From: Nitrospira sp. | Lineage (GTDB): Bacteria; Nitrospirota; Nitrospiria; Nitrospirales; Nitrospiraceae | DNA length: 64,000 nucleotides | NCBI GenBank assembly: GCA_037045225.1 | Contig: JBAOHZ010000009.1 | Coordinates: 3,830,001-3,894,000, forward strand | Direction: 5' to 3' | In this document: positions 52,554-61,389 of the stretch, one piece after another | Position numbering within the stretch: the stretch's first letter is position 1 | How the letters are laid out: every line of letters begins with the position of its first letter | Position numbers and translations under genes: made by a program | The notes under the pieces: model-generated | Seen by the model: the letters and a program-made list of their open reading frames with translations, nothing else | What the model was told of the DNA's origin: nothing | Database searches by the model: none

Positions 52554-52883
52554 ATGGAAATAAAAACGCTTATATCCGGTCAACTTGATTTAGCCCAGAT
52601 GGCAGCTCCCCAGCCGTTGGGATTTCGTAGTCCGGTGGACCAGGCTGAGACAGGGGAGAAGGCTCGCGCAGGGCTTCATAAGGCCGGGCAGGAGTTTGAA
52701 GCGTACTTTATCTCCTATCTTATTAAAAGTATGAGAGAAACGGTCCCGAAAGGGCTGCTGGATCGAAAGGAGGAGCAGGTGTGGTACTCCTTCTATGATC
52801 AAGAAATAGCCAAATTATCCACCGAGGCAGGGGGAATCGGAATTTCAGCTTTCGTTGATGCCTATGCCGAAAAACTTACCTGA
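52554..52883 (+). CDS. flgJ: Rod-binding protein FlgJ, muramidase-less
   Basis: 109 residues from the ATG at 52554 (a GTG at 52551 is just before it). It contains only the rod-binding half of FlgJ: KAGQEFEAYFISYLIKSMRE, YSFYDQEIAKLSTEAGGIGI. The glucosaminidase half found in gamma-proteobacterial FlgJ is absent, so another enzyme must open the peptidoglycan for the rod. It follows flgI after 18 bases. Confidence 0.9.
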   Translation: MEIKTLISGQLDLAQMAAPQPLGFRSPVDQAETGEKARAGLHKAGQEFEAYFISYLIKSMRETVPKGLLDRKEEQVWYSFYDQEIAKLSTEAGGIGISAFVDAYAEKLT

Positions 52884-52898
52884 TTTATTGGCTTTTCC

Positions 52899-52926
52899 TA
52901 AAGTTCCGGGCCACTTCCTCCGAAAG
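52899..52926 (+). promoter_or_regulatory. Candidate sigma-28 promoter of flgM
   Basis: TAAAG (perfect -35 core), a spacer giving TAAA-N16, then TCCGAAAG, which matches the -10 box GCCGATAA at 5 of 8 positions. A second, late promoter for flgM is common in flagellar systems. The flgM ATG is 63 bases downstream. Confidence 0.35.
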
Positions 52927-52988
52927 AGTACTCGACTCGGGGAAACGCCTTTTGGAACACCCTGGCAATTGGGGGAGGAGAAGCTGTC

Positions 52989-53294
52989 ATGGAGATCTCA
53001 AATAACGGCAGGGCCGCAGATCTCGCGAAAATCTTGTTGGGAGTGCAGGAAACGGAGCGGCCACACGGCAAGAATGCTCCGTCTCAAGGGACGCAGCCCC
53101 AAGACCGCGTTCAGATTTCAGAGCAGGCCAAGGAACTTCAGCGTCTGCTGGCTGCGGCGGAACAACCGGATGCGGAACGTGATGTTCGAGTCGGTCAGAT
53201 TCGCGAGTCCGTCGAAGGGGGCACCTACAACGTGGACGGCAAGAAGGTGGCAGATGCCATCATTCGGAACGTTCTGACGGATGCGGTCCTCTAG
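52989..53294 (+). CDS. flgM: Anti-sigma-28 factor FlgM
   Basis: 101 residues. The N-terminal half is disordered; the C-terminal part has the FlgM pattern (VQISEQAKELQRLLA, DVRVGQIRESVEGGTYNVDG, ADAIIRNVLTDAV). It binds FliA and is exported through the finished hook, which frees the sigma factor. RBS GGGGGAGGAG before the ATG. Confidence 0.92.
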   Translation: MEISNNGRAADLAKILLGVQETERPHGKNAPSQGTQPQDRVQISEQAKELQRLLAAAEQPDAERDVRVGQIRESVEGGTYNVDGKKVADAIIRNVLTDAVL

Positions 53295-53367
53295 CGAGTC
53301 GTCCACAAGCTCGACTCGTCGCACGGTGTCCTCGCAGGCTCGAAGCGCATCGTCGGGAGGAGGCAAG

Positions 53368-53817
53368 GTGTCGACTGCAGCGCAGCATATCCCCACTGAA
53401 ACCGCATCGTCTATCCATCGATTGCTCGAGAAGCTCAAGGCGTTCCGCGCCTTGTTGCTTGAGGAGCAGGATGCGATTCGATCGCTTTCATTCGGCCAAT
53501 TTACCTCGGTGACCCAGCGAAAATCTCAACTCTTGGATGAGATGCGTGCGTTGGAACAGGACCGGCGTCACGAAGCGACCCAATCGGCTGCGCTCACACC
53601 GTCGTCCTCGCTGAAGCAGCAGGAAGCCGATCTTGTTGCAGCCATCGGCCATACGGATCAGTTGAACCGATTCAATGCCGCGCTCATCGGGCAGTCGCTC
53701 GAATTCCTGCAAGGTACACTCTGCTTGTGGCAGCGCTCACCACAGTCCGCGGCGCTGTATTCTTCTTCGGGTACCGTCGTGGCGGGCCCCATCGGCATGG
53801 TTAGGGCGAAGGGATAA
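53368..53817 (+). CDS. flgN: Export chaperone FlgN
   Basis: 149 residues from the GTG at 53368, which has GGAGGAGG 5-6 bases upstream; the frame is open back to 53281 but a start there gives an odd serine-rich N-terminus. The protein is one helical bundle (SIHRLLEKLKAFRALLLEEQ, FTSVTQRKSQLLDEMRALEQ, LNRFNAALIGQSLEFLQGTL). FlgN escorts FlgK and FlgL to the export gate. The call depends on length, helices and its place between flgM and flgK. Confidence 0.85.
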   Translation: MSTAAQHIPTETASSIHRLLEKLKAFRALLLEEQDAIRSLSFGQFTSVTQRKSQLLDEMRALEQDRRHEATQSAALTPSSSLKQQEADLVAAIGHTDQLNRFNAALIGQSLEFLQGTLCLWQRSPQSAALYSSSGTVVAGPIGMVRAKG

Positions 53818-53829
53818 CAGGTAGCCCCT

Positions 53830-55224
53830 ATGTCAGGCCTCAACGGATTATTCGGCGTCGGATCCAACGCACTCGCCGCGTTCCAACGGGCCTTGTCCGT
53901 CACGGGCCAGAATATTGCGAACGTCAGCACACCTGGTTACTCGAGGCAAGAGCTCATTCTCACGGAAAGTCTGCCCGAAAACGGGCGGCCTGGGCAGATC
54001 GGAACCGGCGTCACGGCGAGCGAAATTCGGCGTTCCGTCGATAGTTTTGTCGACCAACAATTACTCGGGTCCCACGAACGGATCGGTCAGTTCGGCGCCT
54101 CGCAGAAGGCGCTCACACAAATCCAATTGGTCTTCAATGATTCGAACAATCAAGGTATTGCGGCCGGCCTGAATGAATTTTTTAAAGCCTGGCAGGATGT
54201 CGCGACGAATCCCGCCGATCTGACTGCGCGAACTGTCCTGCTGACGAAGGCCGACGGGGTGACCAAACTCTTAAACCAGGCGGCCTCGCAACTGTCGGCG
54301 CAACGCCTGTCCTTGGACGGACAAGTGCAGTCCAGCATCAACGATGTGAACGGCCTGGCGAGCAAGATTGCCGATTTGAATCGGGAGATCAAACTCACCG
54401 AAGTGAGCGGTCAGCAGGCGAACGACCTGCGCGATCAGCGCGGCCGGTATCTCAACGAGCTTGCGGAGCTGGTCGATATTTCTTCGATTGAAGACGGCAC
54501 CGGACAGGTGACGGTGTTTGTCGGAACCGGACAAGTCTTAGTCACCGAACAGACGGCGTTTAAACTGACCGGCGTCCCTGACGTGACAAACAGCGGGCTC
54601 TTGGACGTGCGGTACGACGGCGGGACCGGGCCCAATACGGATATTACATCCGCCATCAGCGGCGGTCGCCTCAAAGGGTTGATCGATGCACGCGATACGA
54701 CGGCCGCTGGATTGCAAACGTCATTGGATACCCTCGCCTCCCAACTCGTCTCGCAGGTCAACACGCAACATCGTTTGGGATACGGTCTGGATGGATCCAC
54801 GACCCAGGACTTCTTCTTGTCATCGGGAACCACGGCCGGCTCGATTAGCCTGGCCCTGACGGACAGACAAAAGATCGCGGCTTCCTCGACCGCGGCCGGC
54901 GTGCCAGGGAATAACGTGAACGCCTTGGCGCTCAGCAATCTGCAGACTGCCGCGGTGGCGGGATTGGGCAACACGACCTTTCAAGGGTACTATAGCGCGA
55001 TGGCGGGAAGCTTCGGCGGAACGCTTCAGGGGGCGACTCGAGACCTGCAAGGACAGGAGATTCTGCACGACCAATTGCTGGCCCATCGGGCGGAAGTCTC
55101 CGGCGTCTCGATGGATGAAGAGCTCATCAATTTATTGAAGTATCAGCGCGCGTTTGAGGCAGCCTCGAAACTCATCACGACCAGTGACGAGATGCTGCAG
55201 ACGATTCTGTCGTTGAAGCGGTAG
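53830..55224 (+). CDS. flgK: Hook-filament junction protein FlgK
   Basis: 464 residues. It starts GLNGLFGVGSNALAAFQRAL with SVTGQNIANVSTPGYSRQEL and ends in the typical VSMDEELINLLKYQRAFEAA followed by DEMLQTILSLKR. It is the first junction protein between hook and filament. It begins 12 bases after flgN, its chaperone. Confidence 0.96.
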   Translation: MSGLNGLFGVGSNALAAFQRALSVTGQNIANVSTPGYSRQELILTESLPENGRPGQIGTGVTASEIRRSVDSFVDQQLLGSHERIGQFGASQKALTQIQLVFNDSNNQGIAAGLNEFFKAWQDVATNPADLTARTVLLTKADGVTKLLNQAASQLSAQRLSLDGQVQSSINDVNGLASKIADLNREIKLTEVSGQQANDLRDQRGRYLNELAELVDISSIEDGTGQVTVFVGTGQVLVTEQTAFKLTGVPDVTNSGLLDVRYDGGTGPNTDITSAISGGRLKGLIDARDTTAAGLQTSLDTLASQLVSQVNTQHRLGYGLDGSTTQDFFLSSGTTAGSISLALTDRQKIAASSTAAGVPGNNVNALALSNLQTAAVAGLGNTTFQGYYSAMAGSFGGTLQGATRDLQGQEILHDQLLAHRAEVSGVSMDEELINLLKYQRAFEAASKLITTSDEMLQTILSLKR

Positions 55225-55255
55225 TTGCCGCATCATTTCACAGGGAGCCGCCATT

Positions 55256-56146
55256 ATGAGAGTCGCCGACCAACAAATGTATGGAATCCTGCTCGGCAAT
55301 CTTCAGCGCTCCCGAGTGCAAATGCTGACTTCTCAGGAACAGATTTCGAGCCAGAAGCGAGTCACCAATCCCGCAGACGATCCCAGCGCGTTCGGACAAA
55401 TCGTACTCGACAAATCGGCGCTTTCCCAGGCGACGCAGTGGATTCGCAATATCAACTTCGGGACATCTCGGGTGAATGCCGCCGATCAGGCATTGGGACA
55501 GGCCCAGAACTTGATTACGCGAGTGCGTGAATTAACCATTCAAGCCGGCAGTGACACCACCTCCGCAGAAGGACGCCAGAGCATCGCTAAGGAAGTTCGT
55601 CAATTACAACGCCAGTTGATCCAGCTGGGCAATACCGAGGTGGCCGGGCAGGCAATTTTCGGTGGAACGAAAACCGATGTGCAGCCTTTCACGATTACAT
55701 CAGGAGACACGGTCGCCTACCAGGGCAACAGTGAAACTCAGTCGATTGCCGTGGGTGAAAATCAGACCGTGCAGATTCTCGTGCCGGGAAGCACGGTCTT
55801 TACCGGATCCACCACCAACATGTTTGATTCGCTCCGCGATCTTCTGGTGGCGCTTGAAGGGAATAATCGCGCCAACATTCAGGCCGGGTTAGGGGCGCTC
55901 GATTTGGCCACGGCCCAAATCAGCGATGCGCAAGGCACCATCGGGGCCCTGGCCAATCGTCTGCAAGTCACGCACGACGCATTGGAGACCGCTACGCTGA
56001 CAATCACGAAATCCATCTCGGACAATGAGGATGCCGACCTCGCAACGGCAATCACTCAACTCCGCCTACACGAAGTGGCGGTGCAGGCTGCCAGTCAAAC
56101 ATTTACTAAGATCTTTGACTCATCCCTGATCAACTATCTCCGCTAA
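55256..56146 (+). CDS. flgL: Hook-filament junction protein FlgL
   Basis: 296 residues with the flagellin-type N-terminus (QISSQKRVTNPADDPSAFGQ, and ITRVRELTIQAGSDTTSAEG) and C-terminus (LRLHEVAVQAASQTFTKIF). It is the second junction protein, directly under the filament. Flagellin itself is not in the window. Confidence 0.95.
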   Translation: MRVADQQMYGILLGNLQRSRVQMLTSQEQISSQKRVTNPADDPSAFGQIVLDKSALSQATQWIRNINFGTSRVNAADQALGQAQNLITRVRELTIQAGSDTTSAEGRQSIAKEVRQLQRQLIQLGNTEVAGQAIFGGTKTDVQPFTITSGDTVAYQGNSETQSIAVGENQTVQILVPGSTVFTGSTTNMFDSLRDLLVALEGNNRANIQAGLGALDLATAQISDAQGTIGALANRLQVTHDALETATLTITKSISDNEDADLATAITQLRLHEVAVQAASQTFTKIFDSSLINYLR

Positions 56147-56153
56147 CCATCGC

Positions 56154-56181
56154 TCAAGTTCCTTTCCCTCGGAACCGATAT
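56154..56181 (+). promoter_or_regulatory. Candidate sigma-28 promoter of csrA-fliW
   Basis: TCAAG, 15 bases, ACCGATAT (TCAA-N16 to the -10 box). The -10 box matches GCCGATAA at 6 of 8 positions. It lies in the 73-base gap between flgL and csrA. The csrA ATG is 39 bases downstream. Confidence 0.42.
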
Positions 56182-56219
56182 ACCTATGTACACGTGTCCA
56201 GTTGCCAAGGAAGGCCTGT

Positions 56220-56465
56220 ATGTTGGTTTTGACTCGACGCAGGGGAGAAGGCGTCACTATCGGTCCCGATGTTCGCATTGTGGTGCTCGGCATCAAAGGC
56301 GGACAGGTACGGCTGGGAATTGAAGCTCCGCCGGCGGTGCAGGTACATCGCGATGAAGTGCATGCGAGGATTCAAGACGAAAATCGCATTGCCGCAGGAC
56401 CAGTAATAATTCCTTTGGAAGCGTTTCGCCAATTGTCCAATAAAACCGGGCGCCGGGGGGGCTGA
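56220..56465 (+). CDS. csrA: Carbon storage regulator CsrA (RNA-binding)
   Basis: 81 residues from the ATG at 56220 (AAGGAAGG upstream). MLVLTRRRGEGVTIGPDVRI at the start, GGQVRLGIEAP and VHRDEV are the family marks; Arg44-region contacts RNA. CsrA binds GGA sites in leaders, and in FliW-containing bacteria it represses flagellin translation. Its partner gene fliW follows 9 bases later. Confidence 0.97.
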   Translation: MLVLTRRRGEGVTIGPDVRIVVLGIKGGQVRLGIEAPPAVQVHRDEVHARIQDENRIAAGPVIIPLEAFRQLSNKTGRRGG

Positions 56466-56474
56466 GAACAGGTC

Positions 56475-56951
56475 ATGAAGTGTCAGTCGAGCAGGTTCGG
56501 AACGTTTGAGGTGAACGACGATACGCTCCTGGTGTTTCCCTCCGGCATCCTAGGCTTTTCTGAATGCACGCAGTATGTCATACTGGATCACGATACGGAC
56601 GCGCCGTTCAAGTGGCTCCAGTGTGTTGAGGAACCTCAACTCGCGTTTGTGATCCTCGACCCGGCATTCTTCAATCCAGACTATCGCATCGAACTCTCAT
56701 TGGATGCGATGATCGAAATTCAAAAGCAGGACGGCGACGAATTGTCGGTCGTCACGATTTTGACCATTCCTTCAGACGATCCCGCTGCCGTTACGGCTAA
56801 TCTCCGTGGACCGCTGGTCATGAACCATCGCACAAGACTCTGCAAGCAGTTAGTCCTCTCCGAAGAGTGGCCGACTCGGTACCCGCTGTTCTCGCCCGCA
56901 TCCGCACAAAGCCCGTCTCCGGCTGTTCGACTTCAGGCATCCGCCCGCTGA
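56475..56951 (+). CDS. fliW: Flagellar assembly factor FliW, CsrA antagonist
   Basis: 158 residues with the family marks FGTFEVNDDTLLVFPSGILG, FKWLQCVEEPQLAFVILDP and the late VVTILTIPSDDP with NLRGPLVMN. FliW binds CsrA and flagellin by turns, so that flagellin is translated only as fast as it is exported. The tail after about 130 is low in structure. Last gene of the plus-strand flagellar run. Confidence 0.95.
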   Translation: MKCQSSRFGTFEVNDDTLLVFPSGILGFSECTQYVILDHDTDAPFKWLQCVEEPQLAFVILDPAFFNPDYRIELSLDAMIEIQKQDGDELSVVTILTIPSDDPAAVTANLRGPLVMNHRTRLCKQLVLSEEWPTRYPLFSPASAQSPSPAVRLQASAR

Positions 56952-57078
56952 ATTACTGCCCGCAGCTCCAGTTCCATGCGCATCGCGCATCTCCCCCTCG
57001 TGCCAGATGACTCCCTCGATCGGGTACCCAACGGCTCCTCTGAGCGCGCACGTCGACCCACTATGTGCGGTACGGTTT

Positions 57079-59937
57079 CTAACTCGGCGGGCTTGAGTCG
57101 TTTGGTGTGATCTGACGCGTCAGCACGACTACCAGTTGCTGGATCGTGCGTTCGAGTTGGGCGAGCAGAGTAGGGGCCTCGGCGAGTGTGCCAAGACGCC
57201 CGATGGCTTCCAACTGGCTTGACAGCAACACCACATCGGGTGCGCACAGATTTCCCGCTGTCCCTTTGAGGCTATGTGCCGCCCGTTCCAGTACGACCGC
57301 ATTGCCTTGCTTGATGGCCGTCTCAATCTCCTGGACCATACTTCGATGTCGCTCCAAGAACAGTCGGATCAACTGATCGAATAGTTCGACATCCCCGCCG
57401 ATATTCGCCAACATGGTGCTTGCGTCAAACACGCTGGCATCCGTCTTCGTCATCTCCCGGGGAGGTATCGGTGCCGGGGCGGCATCGAGGGGGGCCAATG
57501 GAACCCAGCGTTCCAGGATTCTTCCAAGATCGTCGGTCTTTACAGGTTTGGCCAGATAATCATCCATTCCGGAGGCTTTGCACCGTTCGCGGTCTCCCGG
57601 CATGGCATTCGCCGTCAGCGCGATGATGGGCACATGGGCACGGGTCTTGGACGAGTCAGCTCGCTGCTCCTCCTCACGAATATGCCGCGTGGCTTCGTAT
57701 CCATCCATCGTCGGCATCTGGCAATCCATCACAATCGCGGCGTAGGTTTCCCGTGTGAAGGCAGCCACGGCTTCCTGCCCATTGGAGACCACGTCAGGTT
57801 GGTAACCCAGACGTTCCAGCATGCGGACGGCAAGCTTCTGATTCACCACATTGTCTTCTGCCACGAGCACGCGCGGACGAACTCGTTGTTCGGCTAGAGT
57901 ATGACGTGTGATCAAGCTTGGAGAAATCGTCGATTCGGCAGGCGTGCTTGTCGCTGCGAAGGTCGCGTGTGGTTGCAGTCCAAATACCACGCGGAGGCAA
58001 CCCAGCAGTTGATCGTGGCGTACCGGCTTTGTGAGATAGGCTGTGAATCCCGCGCGTCGTGCTCGCTCGGCATGTCCGGGCTGGATCAACGAGGTCAGGA
58101 CAATCAAGCGAACCCCTGCGCCGTGGCGATGCGCTCTAATATCTTGCGCGAGCTGGAGCCCATCTTTTCCTGGCATCAGCATATCCAGCACGGCTGCGTC
58201 GTACGGTGTACCCGCTTCGGCGGCCTGTTCGAGCATCTGAAGGGCTTCGTCGGCGTCTCGAGCCTGACCATCCAACATGCCCCAGCCCGAGACCAGATGA
58301 TGGAGAAGCCTGCGGTTGGACTCATTGTCATCGACGATCAGGATGCGGCGACCACTGAGTTCAACTGAGGGGACGATGGCCGGCGTGCACACCGCCTGCT
58401 TCTGAAACAAGGCCGTGCACCAGAACGTGGTTCCTTGGCCGGGTTTGCTGCGCAGTCCGACCTTCCCCCGCATGAGTTCCACCAACTGCTTGGAGATAGC
58501 AAGGCCGAGTCCGGTGCCCCCGTATTTTCTGGTGGTGGAACTGTCGGCTTGTGTAAAGGCCTGGAACAGCCTCGCCTGAACATCTTCGCTGATGCCGATT
58601 CCTGAGTCTGTGACTTCAAACCTAATCGTCACGCCGGACGGAGAATCACTCTCCAGAAACGCCTGCAAGGTGACCTCTCCTCGCTCGGTGAACTTGATGG
58701 CATTGCCGACAAAATTGGTGAGGATCTGCCGTAATCGGCCTGGATCTCCGCGCAACGCATTCGGAACCGCGGCATGCACCAAGCCGGTAATCTCCAACCC
58801 TTTACGCTGAGCCCGTTCCGCAAACTGCGCGAGCACATCCTCGACGGTCGTGCGCAATTGGAAATCAATGTTCTCGAGTTCGAGTTTCCCCGCTTCGATC
58901 TTGCTGCATTCGAGCACATCGTTGATGAGAGACAATTGCGCCTCGCCGCATTGCTGGATGGTATGCGTGAACGAGCGTTGTTCCTCGGTCAGGGATGTGT
59001 CCAACATCAAGCTCGCCATCCCGATGACGCCGTTCATCGGAGTGCGTAATTCATGGGTGATCATGGCCAAAAACGCCGACTTTGCGCGCGCGGCCGCTTG
59101 GGCCTGTTGAAGTGCTTGATCGAGCTGGCGATTGCTTTCCCGGAGACGATCGGCGATGTCGTTCAGAGCACGGTGCGTCGCATGCACTTCACCGAGGTCG
59201 ATAGCAAACGCACGGACGAGTTCGTGGCTGGGTACCGGACAGAGCGTCCAGCTAAAACAGGCCTCTCCCCGCACCACATCCTGAGAAGTCAGGGTTCGTC
59301 CTTCGAGTAAGCAGGTCGCCGCGAGCGCGGGGAGATCGTCGGGAAGGATGTCCGGCTTTCCAGCGAGATCGTATCCAAAGCGACACAGGACGTCCGCCAT
59401 GGCGGGATTCACGTAGACCAGATTGCCGTGGCGGTCGATTTCGACGATGGGGTAGGGGCTTTCTTCGGCCACCTCGGCGAGACGGTCACGGTCTTTCTCG
59501 AGCTCAATTTCGCGCGACAGATCGCGGAGCGTCAAGAGGGTGGCGACCGATGGGATTCCTGATACGCGAAGTTGTTGCCATTCCACGACGATGGATGGGA
59601 CTGGCTCCTGGTGCTCATCGTGACCCGCCTGCGTCTGATTGCTCAGATCCGGGGCCACCTGTGGAATTGTCCAGATCCCGGTCGCTCGCAGGGAGTCGCT
59701 CAAATCGACCTGTTGACCGATGAGAGTCAGTAGCGATTTCCCGATACAGTCCGCAGAAGATTGACGAAATAGACGTGTGGCCGTGCGGTTGACGAAGACG
59801 ATGGTCTGATCGGCGCCGAGGAGACAGATGCCTAATGGCACGGCATCACACAGGAGCGCGAGTACCTCCGGGGGAAGCGGCACGCCTCCGACAGGCGGTG
59901 GTACGTTCGTGCGTGTCGGTTGCGAGCGATGTGTCAC
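57079..59937 (-). CDS. Hybrid sensor histidine kinase (PAS-PAS-HisKA-HATPase-REC-REC-HPt)
   Basis: 952 residues, no TM segment. PAS domains at about 25-140 and 150-250. A coiled coil then HisKA with phospho-acceptor His295 (MITHELRTPMNGVIG). HATPase with FVGNAIKFTERG and GTGLGLAIS. Receiver 1 with LIVDDNESNRR and VLDMLMPG. Receiver 2 with VAEDNVVNQKLA and VMDCQMPTMDG. HPt at the C-terminus with AAHSLKGTAGN. This is a complete phosphorelay in one protein. The start overlaps the HD-GYP gene by 4 bases, so both are made together, probably from the sigma-28 site at 61256. It might pass phosphate to the receiver on FliH or to a CheY; this is speculation. Confidence 0.92.
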   Translation of the reverse strand: MTHRSQPTRTNVPPPVGGVPLPPEVLALLCDAVPLGICLLGADQTIVFVNRTATRLFRQSSADCIGKSLLTLIGQQVDLSDSLRATGIWTIPQVAPDLSNQTQAGHDEHQEPVPSIVVEWQQLRVSGIPSVATLLTLRDLSREIELEKDRDRLAEVAEESPYPIVEIDRHGNLVYVNPAMADVLCRFGYDLAGKPDILPDDLPALAATCLLEGRTLTSQDVVRGEACFSWTLCPVPSHELVRAFAIDLGEVHATHRALNDIADRLRESNRQLDQALQQAQAAARAKSAFLAMITHELRTPMNGVIGMASLMLDTSLTEEQRSFTHTIQQCGEAQLSLINDVLECSKIEAGKLELENIDFQLRTTVEDVLAQFAERAQRKGLEITGLVHAAVPNALRGDPGRLRQILTNFVGNAIKFTERGEVTLQAFLESDSPSGVTIRFEVTDSGIGISEDVQARLFQAFTQADSSTTRKYGGTGLGLAISKQLVELMRGKVGLRSKPGQGTTFWCTALFQKQAVCTPAIVPSVELSGRRILIVDDNESNRRLLHHLVSGWGMLDGQARDADEALQMLEQAAEAGTPYDAAVLDMLMPGKDGLQLAQDIRAHRHGAGVRLIVLTSLIQPGHAERARRAGFTAYLTKPVRHDQLLGCLRVVFGLQPHATFAATSTPAESTISPSLITRHTLAEQRVRPRVLVAEDNVVNQKLAVRMLERLGYQPDVVSNGQEAVAAFTRETYAAIVMDCQMPTMDGYEATRHIREEEQRADSSKTRAHVPIIALTANAMPGDRERCKASGMDDYLAKPVKTDDLGRILERWVPLAPLDAAPAPIPPREMTKTDASVFDASTMLANIGGDVELFDQLIRLFLERHRSMVQEIETAIKQGNAVVLERAAHSLKGTAGNLCAPDVVLLSSQLEAIGRLGTLAEAPTLLAQLERTIQQLVVVLTRQITPNDSSPPS

Positions 59938-61178
59938 GAGGGCGTCCCTGCCGTGAATTCCAGGTATTGCGAAAGATCCACATGTTCCTGTGTCGGATCC
60001 AATGCGCGAAGAATAGTTCGCACCGGTTGGTCGCCGGCTTGCTGTTGCAGGTCGATGTCTATGGTCTGCTCCGGGTGTTCCCCATCGGTACCTTTGATGA
60101 TTCGCACCCGCGGGCGTAACCGATCTTCATGATTCAGACCGATGACCATGGCACATTCATTGGTATTCAACTTTATCAGGCTACCAAGCGGATACACGCC
60201 GAGAGCCTTGATGGCCACTTCGACCAGGGTTTTGTCATACCGGCCCTTGGCGCCCAACACGAAGAGCTGACGTATTGCATCATGAGGCAACAGCGCGGGG
60301 CGACCGTGCCGCGTCGTGAGCAGGTCGTCATAGGTATCGGCTAACCCGACCAGCTGCGCCAAGGGAGACAGGCTGTCCTGTTTCAACTGTTTCGGAAATC
60401 CGCTGCCATCGATGTATTCGTGATGGTGGAGAATGATCCGTGACACCGCATCGGGGATTGCGTCCGCTTGTGCCAGCACGGTCGACGCCAGGTGCGGATG
60501 TTGTCGCATCAGCATCTGTTCCTGCTCGGTCAGAGGGGTCGCTTTTCGATACAGATTGCGCGGGAGACGAACGTACCCGACATCGTGGAGCAAGGCTCCC
60601 AGCCCAACGGTCTCCCGCTCCGCCTCCGAACAGCCGTTTTCTACCGCCAGGATGAGCGCTAACACGCACACGTCCATGCCATGAGCGGCGAGGGAACTGT
60701 CGAAGCGTCGTACTTTATCCAGGCAGAACTGGATCATCATCGATTCCGGTTGGGCCACGATTTTTCCCAACAATGTACGCACAACCGGCTTCAGGGCCGC
60801 GATTTTCGGCGGGTGACCGGCTTCAAGATCAGTGAAGACGCGTTCTACGGCGACCATCGCCTCTCGATAGGTCGCCGCCAGCGATCTAGTGTGGGGACTG
60901 TCATCGCTTTGCGCCGTCGGAACAGGCTCACTCTCCTGAGGAGGTGACGCGGGTGCGGCAGGCGTCGTGCTCAGCACAGACGAAGCGGTGTCCACTCCAC
61001 GTTCGATATCGATAGTAACGACTTGGATGCCATGCCGTTTCAGCTGTTGGATATCGTCGGGGTTGGATACCAGCCATTTGTGAAGGAAAAACGGAGTGCG
61101 ATACCAGGGCTGATCCAAGCCCACGATAAACATGCCGAGCTTGAGTTGATCGAGGGGAATGCGTTTTGTCGAATCCAT
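59934..61178 (-). CDS. HD-GYP c-di-GMP phosphodiesterase
   Basis: 414 residues. The N-terminal DUF3391-like part starts PLDQLKLGMFIVGLDQPWYR. The HD-GYP domain (about 155-330) has LGALLHDVGYVRLPR, HPHLASTVLAQ, ILHHHEYIDGSGFPKQL and GLADTYDDL. Most metal- and substrate-binding residues of active family members are present: HD, HH and a GFP in place of GYP. It probably breaks down c-di-GMP and so favours swimming. It heads a two-gene operon with the hybrid kinase, preceded by a very good sigma-28 site. Confidence 0.9.
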   Translation of the reverse strand: MDSTKRIPLDQLKLGMFIVGLDQPWYRTPFFLHKWLVSNPDDIQQLKRHGIQVVTIDIERGVDTASSVLSTTPAAPASPPQESEPVPTAQSDDSPHTRSLAATYREAMVAVERVFTDLEAGHPPKIAALKPVVRTLLGKIVAQPESMMIQFCLDKVRRFDSSLAAHGMDVCVLALILAVENGCSEAERETVGLGALLHDVGYVRLPRNLYRKATPLTEQEQMLMRQHPHLASTVLAQADAIPDAVSRIILHHHEYIDGSGFPKQLKQDSLSPLAQLVGLADTYDDLLTTRHGRPALLPHDAIRQLFVLGAKGRYDKTLVEVAIKALGVYPLGSLIKLNTNECAMVIGLNHEDRLRPRVRIIKGTDGEHPEQTIDIDLQQQAGDQPVRTILRALDPTQEHVDLSQYLEFTAGTPS

Positions 61179-61255
61179 GTCGGGCTTTTCCTACTCCTTC
61201 GGGCCGAATGGCATACTTAGCGGCACACCGGCACGGTTTCATTGCCGTAGTGAAT

Positions 61256-61283
61256 ATATCGGCTGATCCTGATCCGGTCTTTA
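61256..61283 (-). promoter_or_regulatory. Sigma-28 (FliA) promoter of the HD-GYP/hybrid kinase operon
   Basis: On the minus strand, TAAAG (61283-61279), 15 bases, GCCGATAT (61263-61256): a perfect -35 core and 7 of 8 at the -10 box. TAAA to GCCGATAT is 16 bases, one longer than the enteric spacing. It lies 78 bases before the ATG at 61178. Confidence 0.7.
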
Positions 61284-61313
61284 CCGGAGTCGGGCTTGTA
61301 TTGCCAAGTTTCC

Positions 61314-61341
61314 TTTAGATTTATGACGGCTGTGCCGATGA
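61314..61341 (+). promoter_or_regulatory. Candidate sigma-28 promoter of the PilZ gene
   Basis: TTTAG, 15 bases, GCCGATGA, so 7 of 8 at the -10 box with a weaker -35, and the same 16-base distance as the divergent site at 61256. Transcription should begin near 61348, which favours the ATG at 61390 over that at 61357. Confidence 0.5.
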
Positions 61342-61389
61342 AGCGGATGCGGGTACATGTATGTGCCCGTGGCATACGGAAGAAAACGC

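Noticed and set aside
61357..61389. ATG at 61357 as the PilZ-protein start
   Set aside because: It lies only about 9 bases after the expected sigma-28 start and has a poor RBS; the ATG at 61390 fits better.
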